A stretch of DNA of 27,201 nucleotides from Candidatus Faecivivens stercorigallinarum (GTDB lineage: Bacteria > Bacillota > Clostridia > Oscillospirales > Ruminococcaceae). The notes beneath the pieces were generated by a model that ran no database searches, had not been told where the DNA came from, and saw nothing but the letters and a program-made list of their open reading frames with translations. Shown one piece after another: positions 14,250 through 21,863 of the stretch. The position numbers and the translations under genes were made by a program. The DNA is taken from contig DVLN01000206.1 in assembly GCA_018715465.1 (NCBI GenBank), forward strand, positions 1 to 27,201. Reading direction: 5' to 3'. Within the stretch, counting starts at the first letter, position 1; every line of letters starts with the position of its first letter.

Positions 14250-15169
14250 TGGATCAGTCTGTTATTGAAAAGATGCTGTCCACCATTGCCGGTATTACCG
14301 GAAAAGTGGAAGGCGCTTTCAACCTGCGTCAGAACGGTCAGGGTGTTGAACGTTACTCGACCGAAAATGTCAAAATCGTTTCCAAGACAGACCGTCCCGG
14401 CATTGATATCCTTGTCCGCCCCGGAACCAAAGGCGAGTCGGTGCATATTCCGGTCATTTTGACCGAATCCGGCCTGGACGATCTGGTATACAATGACTTT
14501 ATCATCGGCGAGGGCGCTGATGTTACAATTATTGCCGGATGCGGCATCCACAACGACGGCCATGCCAAATCTGAGCATGATGGCATCCATTCTTTCAAGA
14601 TCGGTAAAAACGCGCATATCCGGTATGTTGAAAAGCATTATGGCGAGGGTTCCGGCACCGGCGAAAGAATCCTCAATCCGACGACGCTGATTACGATGGA
14701 TGAGGGCGCAAGCTGTGAAATGGAGATGGTCCAGATTGGCGGCGTTTCGTCTACGGTCCGCAAGACCGACGCCACCCTTGGCAAGGATGCCAAACTGCTG
14801 ATCACCGAACGTCTGATGACCCACGACAACCAGTCGGCGGTTTCGGATGTCGAGATTCATCTCAATGGCGAAGGCTCTTCCGCACAGGTCATCTCCCGTT
14901 CGGTTGCAAAAGACCAGTCGGAGCAGGTCTTCCATCCGATTGCGCAGGGCAATGCGCCTTGTCATGCGCATATCCAGTGTGATACCATCCTGATGGATGG
15001 TGCGCATGTCCGTTCGATTCCCGAGATCGAAGCCAATCACTCCGAAGCGGCGATTATCCATGAGGCGGCGATCGGACGCATCAACAATGAGCAGATGCTC
15101 AAGTTGGAGACGCTCGGGCTGGATGAGCAGGAAGCGGAAAAGATCATCATTGACGCTTTCCTGGATTGA
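14249..15169 (+). CDS. sufB: SufB/SufD-like scaffold of a minimal SUF system
   Basis: A 306-residue SufB/SufD core protein, shorter than classical SufB (about 470 residues) because it lacks much of the N-terminal part. The beta-helix core is recognisable in VTIIAGCGIHN, VEKHYGEGSG, MDEGASCEMEMVQIGG and ANHSEAAIIHEAAIGRI. Cysteines in the CHAHIQCD segment are near the region that holds catalytic residues in SufB/SufD, but I cannot assign ligands by eye. Compact SufB proteins paired with SufC occur in many anaerobic clostridia and archaea as a minimal Fe-S system. It is translationally coupled to sufC, and a terminator follows. The divergent DtxR-type gene suggests metal-linked control. Confidence 0.9.
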   Translation: MDQSVIEKMLSTIAGITGKVEGAFNLRQNGQGVERYSTENVKIVSKTDRPGIDILVRPGTKGESVHIPVILTESGLDDLVYNDFIIGEGADVTIIAGCGIHNDGHAKSEHDGIHSFKIGKNAHIRYVEKHYGEGSGTGERILNPTTLITMDEGASCEMEMVQIGGVSSTVRKTDATLGKDAKLLITERLMTHDNQSAVSDVEIHLNGEGSSAQVISRSVAKDQSEQVFHPIAQGNAPCHAHIQCDTILMDGAHVRSIPEIEANHSEAAIIHEAAIGRINNEQMLKLETLGLDEQEAEKIIIDAFLD

Positions 15170-15194
15170 TTCAGCGCGATGATCAAATAAAAGC

Positions 15195-15230
15195 AAGGCG
15201 GCTTTCCCGTAACAGAGAAGGCCGCCTTTT
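15195..15230 (+). terminator. Terminator of sufCB
   Basis: The arms AAGGCGGC (15195-15202) and GCCGCCTT (15221-15228) are exact complements, followed by TT. The T-run is short (four in all). It lies just upstream of the next gene's ribosome site. Confidence 0.8.
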
Positions 15231-15251
15231 GATATGGTAAGGGGAATGAAT

Positions 15252-16328
15252 ATGACAGATGTTGTACGGGCTTCAGACCTTGGGATTACAATTGGGGCGT
15301 TGCCGCGGGGAAGGCGCAACCTGATTTCCGACGTACCCGGTGTACGGGTCGGGCATACAACGATTGATCGTGGGGAATATCAGACCGGTGTAACTGTGAT
15401 CCTGCCGCCCGCCGAAAACCCGTTTGTACATAAGATGACCGCGGCCGCTCAGGTCATCAACGGCTTTGGAAAAACGCTCGGGCTGGTACAGCTGGATGAG
15501 CTGGGGACGCTGGAAACGCCGATCGCCCTGACCGGAACGCTCAATGTCGGCAAGGTGCACGACGCACTGGTCGAATATATGGTCGAGCTGTGCAAAAAGG
15601 ATGGCATCGAGCTGACTTCCATCAATCCGGTCGTCGGGGAGTGCAACGACTCTTTTCTCAATAAACTGACCGACCGCCCGGTGGAAAAGGAAGATGTTTT
15701 CGCGGCAATCAAAAGCGCGTCGGCTGATTTTCAGCTGGGGGCCGTCGGCGCAGGACGGGGGACTGCCTGCCATTCCCTCAAAGGCGGGATTGGCAGTTCG
15801 TCAAGGGTCGTGACATTCGATGGAAAAGAGTACACAGTCGGCGTACTGGTGCAGACCAACCATGGACGGCTGGCCGATTTTACGCTGCTGACCGGACCGG
15901 AGCGGGAACAGCTGCTGCACCGGTATGACGGCGCGGCGCCGGATAAAGGCTCCTGTATCATGGTGCTGGCGACCGACCTTCCGCTCAGTGACCGGCAGCT
16001 CAGGCGAGTATTACGCCGCTGTCCGGTCGGGCTGATCCGGCTGGGGTCTTTTATCGGGCATGGGAGCGGGGAAATTGCAATCGGTTTTTCGACCGGCAAC
16101 CAGTTTGACCTGAATAACCATGCGGCGATTCAGACGGTGCACCAGCTGGATGAACGGCAGATTGACCAGGTTTTCCGTGCCGCCGCCGAAGCAACCGAAG
16201 AAGCAGTGCTCGACTCGATGCTGACGGCCGAAACGGTGACCGGCTGGAAAGGGCATACAAAGGAGGCTCTTTTGCCGCTGGTTCGTCCATTCCTTGCATC
16301 CGGTGAGTTTATGCCGGATCGGTCATGA
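15252..16328 (+). CDS. P1 family (DmpA-like) self-processing peptidase
   Basis: A 358-residue N-terminal-nucleophile hydrolase of the DmpA/P1 (peptidase S58) family; characterised members are aminopeptidases acting on L- or D-amino acid or beta-peptide substrates. The family opening ITIGALPRGRRNLISDVPGV is present, as are GAVGAGRGTACHSLKGGIGS and the processing region APDKGSCIMVLATDLPL. By analogy, self-cleavage would fall between Gly233 and Ser234, making Ser234 the nucleophile of the beta chain. No signal peptide is visible, so it is probably cytosolic. The start at 15252 follows AAGGGG by 7 nt. The last 20 nt overlap the convergent serpin gene. The natural substrate is unknown, and no clear separate promoter was found after the sufCB terminator. 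Confidence 0.9.
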   Translation: MTDVVRASDLGITIGALPRGRRNLISDVPGVRVGHTTIDRGEYQTGVTVILPPAENPFVHKMTAAAQVINGFGKTLGLVQLDELGTLETPIALTGTLNVGKVHDALVEYMVELCKKDGIELTSINPVVGECNDSFLNKLTDRPVEKEDVFAAIKSASADFQLGAVGAGRGTACHSLKGGIGSSSRVVTFDGKEYTVGVLVQTNHGRLADFTLLTGPEREQLLHRYDGAAPDKGSCIMVLATDLPLSDRQLRRVLRRCPVGLIRLGSFIGHGSGEIAIGFSTGNQFDLNNHAAIQTVHQLDERQIDQVFRAAAEATEEAVLDSMLTAETVTGWKGHTKEALLPLVRPFLASGEFMPDRS

Positions 16329-17538
16329 CGCCGATAAAGGCCGGAATTTCCTGCCGCATATCGACCAGCATGTAGACAAACGGACGGTCGAGGATAACAG
16401 TATGTCGGTTGGAAGATGAGTCAGCTGCTCCAGATGTCATCATTGCCACCTGTGTTGCGGCAGCAGCTTTGGTGCCCTTTTCGTTTACTTCGATTCTGGT
16501 TTGGTGGATAACTCGGTCGATGTAAAGGCTCTGGCCGTCATAAGTGGCCATCTCCGAAAAGTCAGCGCCTGAAGAAAAAGCCAGCGGCATCCCCATATCC
16601 GGGAGAATTTTGGCCAGATCTAGCTTGGTATCGCCGGTAAAGACCGGAATGCCTGCCTCTACTTCGGCAGAAATCCGTTCACTGAGCAGTTTATCCAGTG
16701 TTTCGGCATTCAGACGGTCGACCAGCTGATAGATGGTAACGTCATCCTTGGGGAGAAGTGCGGCAAAGGTATACTTCTCATCTTTGTAGTACTTCATCAA
16801 ACCGGTGCAGAAATCGTTTTCCAGATAGGTGTGTTCATCTGAATACATCATTTTGACCTGTGTTGTTTCACCACTGACCGTGGTAAAATCACGGTCACGA
16901 ATTTCGTTATCTTCGTACTCGTCCTGCCATTTTGCGTCAAAGAGGGTTGTGTTGATCAGGTATATCATATCGCTGTCATAAATTTTGTCGATCAGGTTTT
17001 GGATTTCCCCGTCGGTTTTGTTTTTCACCCAGTTATTGATATCTGAGCAGGTATCCTCGTCAAATGGTGCCGAGTAAACTTCCGCCTGATAATTGCCGGC
17101 CGCAATTGCCAGGAAATTGTCGTTGACCGATAATGCGGGGTCGTTCCTGATCCAGACGGAATCCGCCATCGTCAGTTGTTCACCGGATGCACCGCGGATC
17201 GTGGAAAAATAACCGCCCATCGTTTCCGCTTCTCCCAGAACTGTTTCCATCTGCTGCTGGGTTTCACCTGCTGCTCCTTCCATTGCAAGGCAGAGGGCGT
17301 CGGCAGCCGACAGCGGGGAAAGCAGCAGATTATCACCGGAAAAAGTATGCTGCAAAAGGCTGGCGGTAAAATTCAGATAGGATTGTGCCGCGTCCTGTTG
17401 CTGGGAGTCGGTTACGGAGACCGCGGGTGCTTTTTGGGTGGTGGAAAGCTGTTTGGCCGAGTGGAACGAAGCCGAACAGGAGGTACAGGCAGCCAGCGTC
17501 AGAGCCGCTGCAAGGATAGACAGGATGCGTTTTTTCAT
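16309..17538 (-). CDS. Serpin-family protease inhibitor lipoprotein
   Basis: A 409-residue serpin exported as a lipoprotein. A Lys-rich start and hydrophobic stretch are followed by a lipobox LAAC near residue 18, so mature protein should be anchored outside the membrane. The serpin fold is shown by NLLLSPLSAADALCLAMEGA, the NTLFDAKW segment and the C-terminal DRPFVYMLVD. The reactive-loop hinge NEKGTKAAAATQ has the small residues required of an inhibitory serpin. Counting from the hinge Glu as P17 puts P1 near the Ser of MMTSG, but the loop is about six residues longer than in alpha-1-antitrypsin, so P1 is uncertain. Gut bacterial serpins inhibit host elastase-like proteases; that role is inferred here. 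AAAGGGG precedes the ATG. Confidence 0.93.
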   Translation of the reverse strand: MKKRILSILAAALTLAACTSCSASFHSAKQLSTTQKAPAVSVTDSQQQDAAQSYLNFTASLLQHTFSGDNLLLSPLSAADALCLAMEGAAGETQQQMETVLGEAETMGGYFSTIRGASGEQLTMADSVWIRNDPALSVNDNFLAIAAGNYQAEVYSAPFDEDTCSDINNWVKNKTDGEIQNLIDKIYDSDMIYLINTTLFDAKWQDEYEDNEIRDRDFTTVSGETTQVKMMYSDEHTYLENDFCTGLMKYYKDEKYTFAALLPKDDVTIYQLVDRLNAETLDKLLSERISAEVEAGIPVFTGDTKLDLAKILPDMGMPLAFSSGADFSEMATYDGQSLYIDRVIHQTRIEVNEKGTKAAAATQVAMMTSGAADSSSNRHTVILDRPFVYMLVDMRQEIPAFIGVMTDPA

Positions 17539-17709
17539 GGGCAGGAACCCCTTTCTGAAACTGAAAATGTTTTTTCTTGCTTTCCGCTCAGGTTCATGTT
17601 AAGATAACGTTGGGTTTGCGGCAGAAGGTGCTTAAAGATGTTGTTTACAATAATACACACTGCCGATGGAAAATGTTGCAAAAAATTGTTTGAAGGAGCG
17701 AAACTTGGA

Positions 17710-18312
17710 ATGTTTTCGATTAAAAAAGCTGTTCCAGAAGATGCGGACCTTGCGACCGGGATTTTTATGATGCTGTGGCAGGGACATCCGTTCTCTGAAC
17801 TGAAACAGGATATCCTGAAAGCCATCTCTGCACGGGGCAGTGCGGTTTTTATCGCTTATACCGACGGCAGTCCGTCAGGAGCAGCGCAGTGCTCATTACG
17901 GCATGATTATGTGGAAGGGGCAAGCTCCAGTCCGGTTGGGTATCTGGAAGGAATTTATGTACTGCCTCAGTACCGGCGGGCAAAGGTTGCGACTCGACTG
18001 GTACACTGTTGTGAGAGCTGGGCGAAGGCAAGGGAATGCAGCGAATTTGCAAGTGACTGCGCGTTAGATAACACTCTCAGCCAGCAGTTCCATGCCGGTG
18101 TCGGATTTGCAGAGGCAAGCCGTCTGGTCTGTTTTGTCAAGCCGCTGGCGGAAGATCCGCAGTCGGCACCGGACCAGCTGACATTTGACAATGAAATGGA
18201 GTTTTTCTTTGGCAGTCACAGTTCTGCCGTTCATCAGTCCGAAACGAAAGAAGAATCTGTCGAGCCTAAGGAACAGCCAGCCCCTGAGCAGGAAAAACCT
18301 TCTCAGGAGTGA
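17710..18312 (+). CDS. AAC(6')-like GNAT N-acetyltransferase with acidic tail
   Basis: A 200-residue GNAT protein using acetyl-CoA. Residues about 1-145 resemble chromosomal aminoglycoside 6'-N-acetyltransferases of the AAC(6')-Ig/Iy type, notably SSSPVGYLEGIYVLPQYRRAKVATRL-type motif A (split here as SPVGYLEGIYVLP then QYRRAKVAT), EFASDCALDNTLSQQFHAGVGF and the terminal VCFVKPL. About 55 further residues, rich in Glu, Gln, Pro and Ser, extend the C-terminus and are not part of the known fold. The ATG at 17710 has AGGAG about 11-12 nt upstream. The frame is open back to 17638 without a better start. Its end overlaps the convergent VanW-like gene by 10 nt. Resistance activity is not proven; the natural substrate may be another amine. 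Confidence 0.82.
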   Translation: MFSIKKAVPEDADLATGIFMMLWQGHPFSELKQDILKAISARGSAVFIAYTDGSPSGAAQCSLRHDYVEGASSSPVGYLEGIYVLPQYRRAKVATRLVHCCESWAKARECSEFASDCALDNTLSQQFHAGVGFAEASRLVCFVKPLAEDPQSAPDQLTFDNEMEFFFGSHSSAVHQSETKEESVEPKEQPAPEQEKPSQE

Positions 18313-19142
18313 GTGACGTCGATGATGGTCAGATGGTCGGTGTTGTACAGGACGCGGGCATGGTTGACTCGGATGGTTTCCCGTTTGATATGGTTGCCGG
18401 TGACGGGGTCGATGGTATCCCGTAAAATGGTGCCGTTGCGGTAGACGACTCCGTCTTCACGGGAGAAGTATTCATTTTCGGCGTAGATATGGTAGCGGTA
18501 AGGCTGGGGAGCGGAGGCGCGCAGTTCGCCTGACAGATACCTGTCGCCAACATGAATGAGCAGCTGATAGGTCAGCGGGGTATCGTTGCGGAACCGGTAA
18601 TCTTTATAGTTGTAGAGAATGGATGTGCCGGTGCCAAACGGAATCTGCCGCCCAAAATCGGGGAATAAGTCCATTCCGTCATGGTGATGATGTTCGACGA
18701 TTGTCAGTGGAGTGTGCAGCACTATCCAGTGGATCAGGTTGGTGAACTGACACAGTCCGCCGCCAATGCCCTGTGAAGGGACGTTCCCGGCAATGGTCAG
18801 ACCGGTTTTGTATCCTTTTTCTGCGGTGGTGTCGCCCACCAGCCGCCAGAAAGAGAAGGTTTCACCCGGCCGGATCAGAATTCCGTTGACCAGCGGGGCG
18901 GCCAGCGACAGGTTGACAGCCTTGTTTTCCTGAAGAGTCATGTCGACCTTTCCCAGCTTTCGCCGGATCAGTGACTGGTGCTGGTAGATCCTTGTGGGCA
19001 ATGGATTGGTGTCCCGAGTGGCTGCAAACCGTACCCCGCGCAGCTGGCAGATACCATCAGAGATATTGCGGATTAGCTGGCATTTTCGGGTGGATATGCG
19101 ATAAGTCAGGGGGGAAATCTGGCAAAAAAGTTTCCTATTCAT
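18303..19142 (-). CDS. VanW-like protein
   Basis: A 279-residue VanW family protein. The family is named for the accessory gene of VanB-type vancomycin-resistance clusters and has no settled function. Characteristic segments are LIRPGETFSFWRLVG, TAEKGYKTGLTI and QGIGGGLCQFTNLIHW, followed by a His-rich EHHHHDGMDLFPDFGR patch. No signal peptide or clear membrane helix is seen, which is notable because many homologues are membrane-anchored. The start at 19142 has GAGAGG 7 nt upstream, and a TATAAT box lies just before that. No other van genes are present, so glycopeptide resistance should not be inferred. The 3' end overlaps the AAC(6')-like gene by 10 nt in convergent orientation. Confidence 0.9.
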   Translation of the reverse strand: MNRKLFCQISPLTYRISTRKCQLIRNISDGICQLRGVRFAATRDTNPLPTRIYQHQSLIRRKLGKVDMTLQENKAVNLSLAAPLVNGILIRPGETFSFWRLVGDTTAEKGYKTGLTIAGNVPSQGIGGGLCQFTNLIHWIVLHTPLTIVEHHHHDGMDLFPDFGRQIPFGTGTSILYNYKDYRFRNDTPLTYQLLIHVGDRYLSGELRASAPQPYRYHIYAENEYFSREDGVVYRNGTILRDTIDPVTGNHIKRETIRVNHARVLYNTDHLTIIDVTHS

Positions 19143-19177
19143 GCGGATGCCTCTCAAGATAGTGTAATAGTACGATC

Positions 19178-19183
19178 ATTATA
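19178..19183 (-). promoter_or_regulatory. -10 box of the VanW-like gene
   Basis: A perfect TATAAT on the minus strand lies 35 nt before the start codon. I find no good -35 box at 16-18 bp, so the promoter may be weak or activator-dependent. Confidence 0.55.
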
Positions 19184-19302
19184 CCATAAAAGCACGCGAA
19201 GCAAAATATCTGGCTGGCAGTTATGCCATGTTTTTTGTTTTTGCAAGAAAGGCAACATGAGAAATCAGGGTATAAATTGGTACAATCCGGTGGATAAATC
19301 TC

Positions 19303-19331
19303 TTGATTTTTTTGGCGGTATACGATATAAT
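19303..19331 (+). promoter_or_regulatory. Promoter of fba
   Basis: TTGATT at 19303-19308, a 17-bp spacer, and a perfect TATAAT at 19326-19331. The leader of about 65 nt contains short GC-rich inverted segments (CTGCC/GGCAG) but no terminator. The 145 bp between this promoter and the VanW -35 region holds no gene that I can support. Confidence 0.87.
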
Positions 19332-19403
19332 AAAAAATGAAATCGGCATCTGCCGGACAGCCGCTCTGTACGGGGCAGCAATAAAATTATGGAGGTTATT
19401 CCA

Positions 19404-20267
19404 ATGTTAGTTTCTGCAACAGAAATGATGAACAAGGCTCGCGACGGCCATTATGCAGTCGGCCAGTTCAACATCAACAACCTTGAATGGACCAAATCTA
19501 TCCTGCTTACCGCTCAGGAGCTGCAGTCTCCCGTAATCCTCGGTGTTTCCGAGGGCGCTGGCAAGTATATGTGCGGCTACACCACCATCGTTGGCATGGT
19601 TAAGGGCATGATCAACGAACTGGGCATCACCGTCCCGGTCGCTCTGCATTTGGACCACGGCTCCTATGAAGGCGCTAAGAAGTGCATCGAAGCTGGCTTC
19701 TCTTCCATCATGTTTGACGGTTCTCATTATCCGATCGACGAGAATATCGCTAAGACCAAAGAACTGGTTGAACTGGCACACTCCAAGGGCATCTCTGTTG
19801 AGGCTGAGGTCGGTGCAATCGGCGGCGAAGAAGACGGCGTCATCGGCAAAGGCGAATGCGCAGATCCCAAGGAATGCAAGATGATTGCTGATCTGGGCGT
19901 TGACATTCTGGCTGCTGGTATCGGCAACATCCACGGCGTATATCCCGCCAACTGGGAAGGCCTGTCCTTTGAGACGCTGGCTGCTGTCAAGGAAGCTGTC
20001 GGCGATATGCCTCTGGTTCTGCATGGCGGCACCGGTATCCCGGACGACCAGATCACCAAGGCAATTTCTCTGGGCGTTGCCAAGATCAATGTCAACACCG
20101 AATGCCAGCTGGTATTTGCTGAGGCTACCCGCAAATACATTGAAGCAGGCAAGGATCAGCAGGGCAAGGGCTTTGACCCCCGTAAGCTGCTGGCTCCCGG
20201 CGCTGAAGCAATCAAGGCTAAAGTTAAAGAGAAAATGGAACTGTTCGGATCTGTCGGCAAAGCTTGA
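19404..20267 (+). CDS. fba: Class II fructose-1,6-bisphosphate aldolase
   Basis: A 287-residue class II aldolase that splits fructose-1,6-bisphosphate into dihydroxyacetone phosphate and glyceraldehyde-3-phosphate in glycolysis. Zinc-ligand segments are visible in order: LHLDHGSYE (Asp of catalysis and first His), EAEVGAIGGEED, GNIHGVYP (second His) and LHGGTGIPDDQI (third His), followed by KINVNTE. Length is normal for the short class IIA/IIB type. GGAGG at 19391-19395 fixes the ATG at 19404, because the upstream in-frame ATG at 19389 overlaps that site. Strong codon bias, a consensus promoter and a long terminator fit high expression. The stop codon lies in the first unit of a 17-bp tandem repeat. 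Confidence 0.97.
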   Translation: MLVSATEMMNKARDGHYAVGQFNINNLEWTKSILLTAQELQSPVILGVSEGAGKYMCGYTTIVGMVKGMINELGITVPVALHLDHGSYEGAKKCIEAGFSSIMFDGSHYPIDENIAKTKELVELAHSKGISVEAEVGAIGGEEDGVIGKGECADPKECKMIADLGVDILAAGIGNIHGVYPANWEGLSFETLAAVKEAVGDMPLVLHGGTGIPDDQITKAISLGVAKINVNTECQLVFAEATRKYIEAGKDQQGKGFDPRKLLAPGAEAIKAKVKEKMELFGSVGKA

Positions 20268-20352
20268 TTTGCTGCAAAGCAAGCTTTGCTTCGAGGCTTG
20301 ATTTGCTACAAAGCTTGATTTGCTTCGAAGCTTGATTTGCGGCTTGATTGCT
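20263..20352 (+). repeat. 17-bp tandem repeat overlapping the end of fba
   Basis: Units begin at 20263, 20280, 20297, 20314 and 20331, with core GCTTGATTTGC. Units 1 and 3 differ at one base, unit 2 is degenerate (13 of 17 to unit 4), and unit 5 is partial, with a further shortened core at 20343. The first unit supplies the fba TGA stop codon, so the array seems to have grown from the end of the gene into the 3' untranslated region. Confidence 0.9.
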
Positions 20353-20383
20353 GACCGAATTGAGTGTATAACAGTTTGATCAT

Positions 20384-20425
20384 AACCCCGTTCTTTCCCT
20401 GACGAAAGGACGGGGTTATTTTTGT
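20384..20425 (+). terminator. Terminator of fba
   Basis: A 16-bp stem (ATAACCCCGT and TCTTTC paired with their complements, one G-U pair) around a 5-nt loop, followed by a T-run. Confidence 0.94.
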
Positions 20426-20456
20426 GAGCGAATCCTTAATAAACCACGATAGCCCT

Positions 20457-20484
20457 TGCTTTTTGGCGGAATACAGGTTATAAT
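20457..20484 (+). promoter_or_regulatory. Promoter of the AI-2E-type gene
   Basis: TTGCTT near 20457, a 16-17-bp spacer, and a perfect TATAAT at 20479-20484. The 140-nt leader holds no gene that I can support. It contains CAGCTGC and GCAGCTG (about 20563-20600) flanking a six-T run, a possible weak hairpin before the ribosome site. Confidence 0.75.
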
Positions 20485-20624
20485 ACGCTTAAATAACCGA
20501 AATGTCACAGCAGCGTCAGAGAACAGAACACAGGATAATCGGCTTCTGCGGTCGGGTGGTTCAGCTGCCTGCCGTGGGGCTTTTTTACTGTAGCAGCTGT
20601 GAGGGGAGACAGAGAGGAATACAT

Positions 20625-21797
20625 ATGCAAATTGAATGGAAAAGCTGTCTGAGGCTCGGTATCAGCGTATTTATACTGTTTTTGTGTATCCATTACTGGG
20701 ATGCTTTTACCGGGGTGCTGCGCCTGGGTATTGGTGCTGCCGCACCGCTTCTGACCGGATGTGTGATTGCTTATATCATCAATATCCTGATGTCCTTTTA
20801 TGAAAAACATTATTTTCCGTCCAGCGGGCAGAAACTCGTCCAAAAAAGTCGGAGACCGGTTTGCATGGTCGGTGCGTTTCTGACATTGGTGCTGATTGCC
20901 GCTTTTTTGGTGGGAATGGTGGTACCGGAGGTGGTCGCCTGTATCCGGCTGCTGCTTGCGAAGGTGCCCGGTGTTTTGAATTATCTAGTGGATTTGCTGG
21001 CGAGTGTTGACGTCCTGCCGGAAACGGTTGAAAGTTTTCTGAATGATATCAATTGGAAGGAAACCGTTACCAAATTGCTCAATTTGCTGTATCAGGGGGT
21101 CGGCGGTACCTTTAACCTGGCGGCAGGAATGCTGACTTCGGTGGTTTCGGGGGCGATGAATCTGCTGATCGGGTTTATCTTCTCAATTTACCTGCTGATG
21201 GGTAAAGATCGGCTGAAGAACCAGCTGGACCGGCTGATGGGCCAGTATATCCGTCCGCGCTTGAATCTTCGGGTCCATTATCTGTGCTCTGTTTTGGACG
21301 ACTGCTTCCACCGGTATATTGTCGGCCAGTGCACCGAAGCGGTGATTCTGGGTGCGCTGTGTACATTGGGGATGCTCCTGTTCCAGTTCCCATACGCGAC
21401 GATGATTGGGGCGGTGATCGGATTTTCGGCACTGATCCCGGTGGCGGGCGCTTATATCGGCGGTGCGGTCGGGTTTCTGCTGATCTTTACCGCTTCACCG
21501 GCAAAAGCAGTGTTGTTTCTGGTGTATCTGGTGATTTTGCAGCAGCTGGAAGGCAATCTGATTTATCCGAGGGTAGTCGGGACGTCGATTGGTTTGCCTG
21601 GATTGTGGGTGCTGGCGGCAGTCACGGTCGGGGGCGGAATTTTGGGCATCAGCGGAATGTTGCTGGGAGTACCGGTGACGGCAGCTGTCTACCGGCTGAT
21701 TCGTACTGACCTGACAAAGCGGGAATGCGCAGTGGTGCAGCAGTTTGCTGAGACGGATACGGAAAGCGGATGCACGGCAGAACAGGCAGAAGAGTAA
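20625..21797 (+). CDS. AI-2E family transporter-like membrane protein
   Basis: A 390-residue polytopic membrane protein of the AI-2E (TqsA/YtvI/PerM) family. Two N-terminal hydrophobic segments (about 10-55), a third near 75-95, and a loop with LPETVESFLNDINWKE precede further helices. The signature IGFSALIPVAGAYIGG and the ILQQLEGNLIYPRVVGTSIGLPGLWVL region typical of the family lie near 270-345. The C-terminal tail is acidic and polar. Family members export small solutes or ions; substrates vary and AI-2 itself is only one proposal. The ATG at 20625 follows AGAGGAA by 7 nt. It is transcribed from its own promoter, possibly together with the ArsC-like and addA genes downstream, since no terminator separates them. 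Confidence 0.91.
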   Translation: MQIEWKSCLRLGISVFILFLCIHYWDAFTGVLRLGIGAAAPLLTGCVIAYIINILMSFYEKHYFPSSGQKLVQKSRRPVCMVGAFLTLVLIAAFLVGMVVPEVVACIRLLLAKVPGVLNYLVDLLASVDVLPETVESFLNDINWKETVTKLLNLLYQGVGGTFNLAAGMLTSVVSGAMNLLIGFIFSIYLLMGKDRLKNQLDRLMGQYIRPRLNLRVHYLCSVLDDCFHRYIVGQCTEAVILGALCTLGMLLFQFPYATMIGAVIGFSALIPVAGAYIGGAVGFLLIFTASPAKAVLFLVYLVILQQLEGNLIYPRVVGTSIGLPGLWVLAAVTVGGGILGISGMLLGVPVTAAVYRLIRTDLTKRECAVVQQFAETDTESGCTAEQAEE

Positions 21798-21863
21798 ATG
21801 CTGAGCGGGGTGGTTTTCAGGATCGCTCCGCTTTTCTATTATCGGAAGAAAGGAAGAATACAG

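Noticed and set aside
14096..15319. A 407-codon minus-strand open frame over sufB
   Set aside because: It is antisense to a clear SufB protein, has no ribosome site or recognisable motif, and crosses the sufCB terminator.
18303..19142. Vancomycin-resistance cluster
   Set aside because: Only a VanW-like gene is present, with no vanH/A/X or vanR/S homologues in the window.
19407..20282. A 291-codon minus-strand open frame over fba
   Set aside because: It mirrors the highly biased aldolase codons. There is no motif, and its start lies in the tandem repeat.
20263..20352. CRISPR array
   Set aside because: The 17-bp units are directly abutting with no unique spacers, and no cas gene is present.
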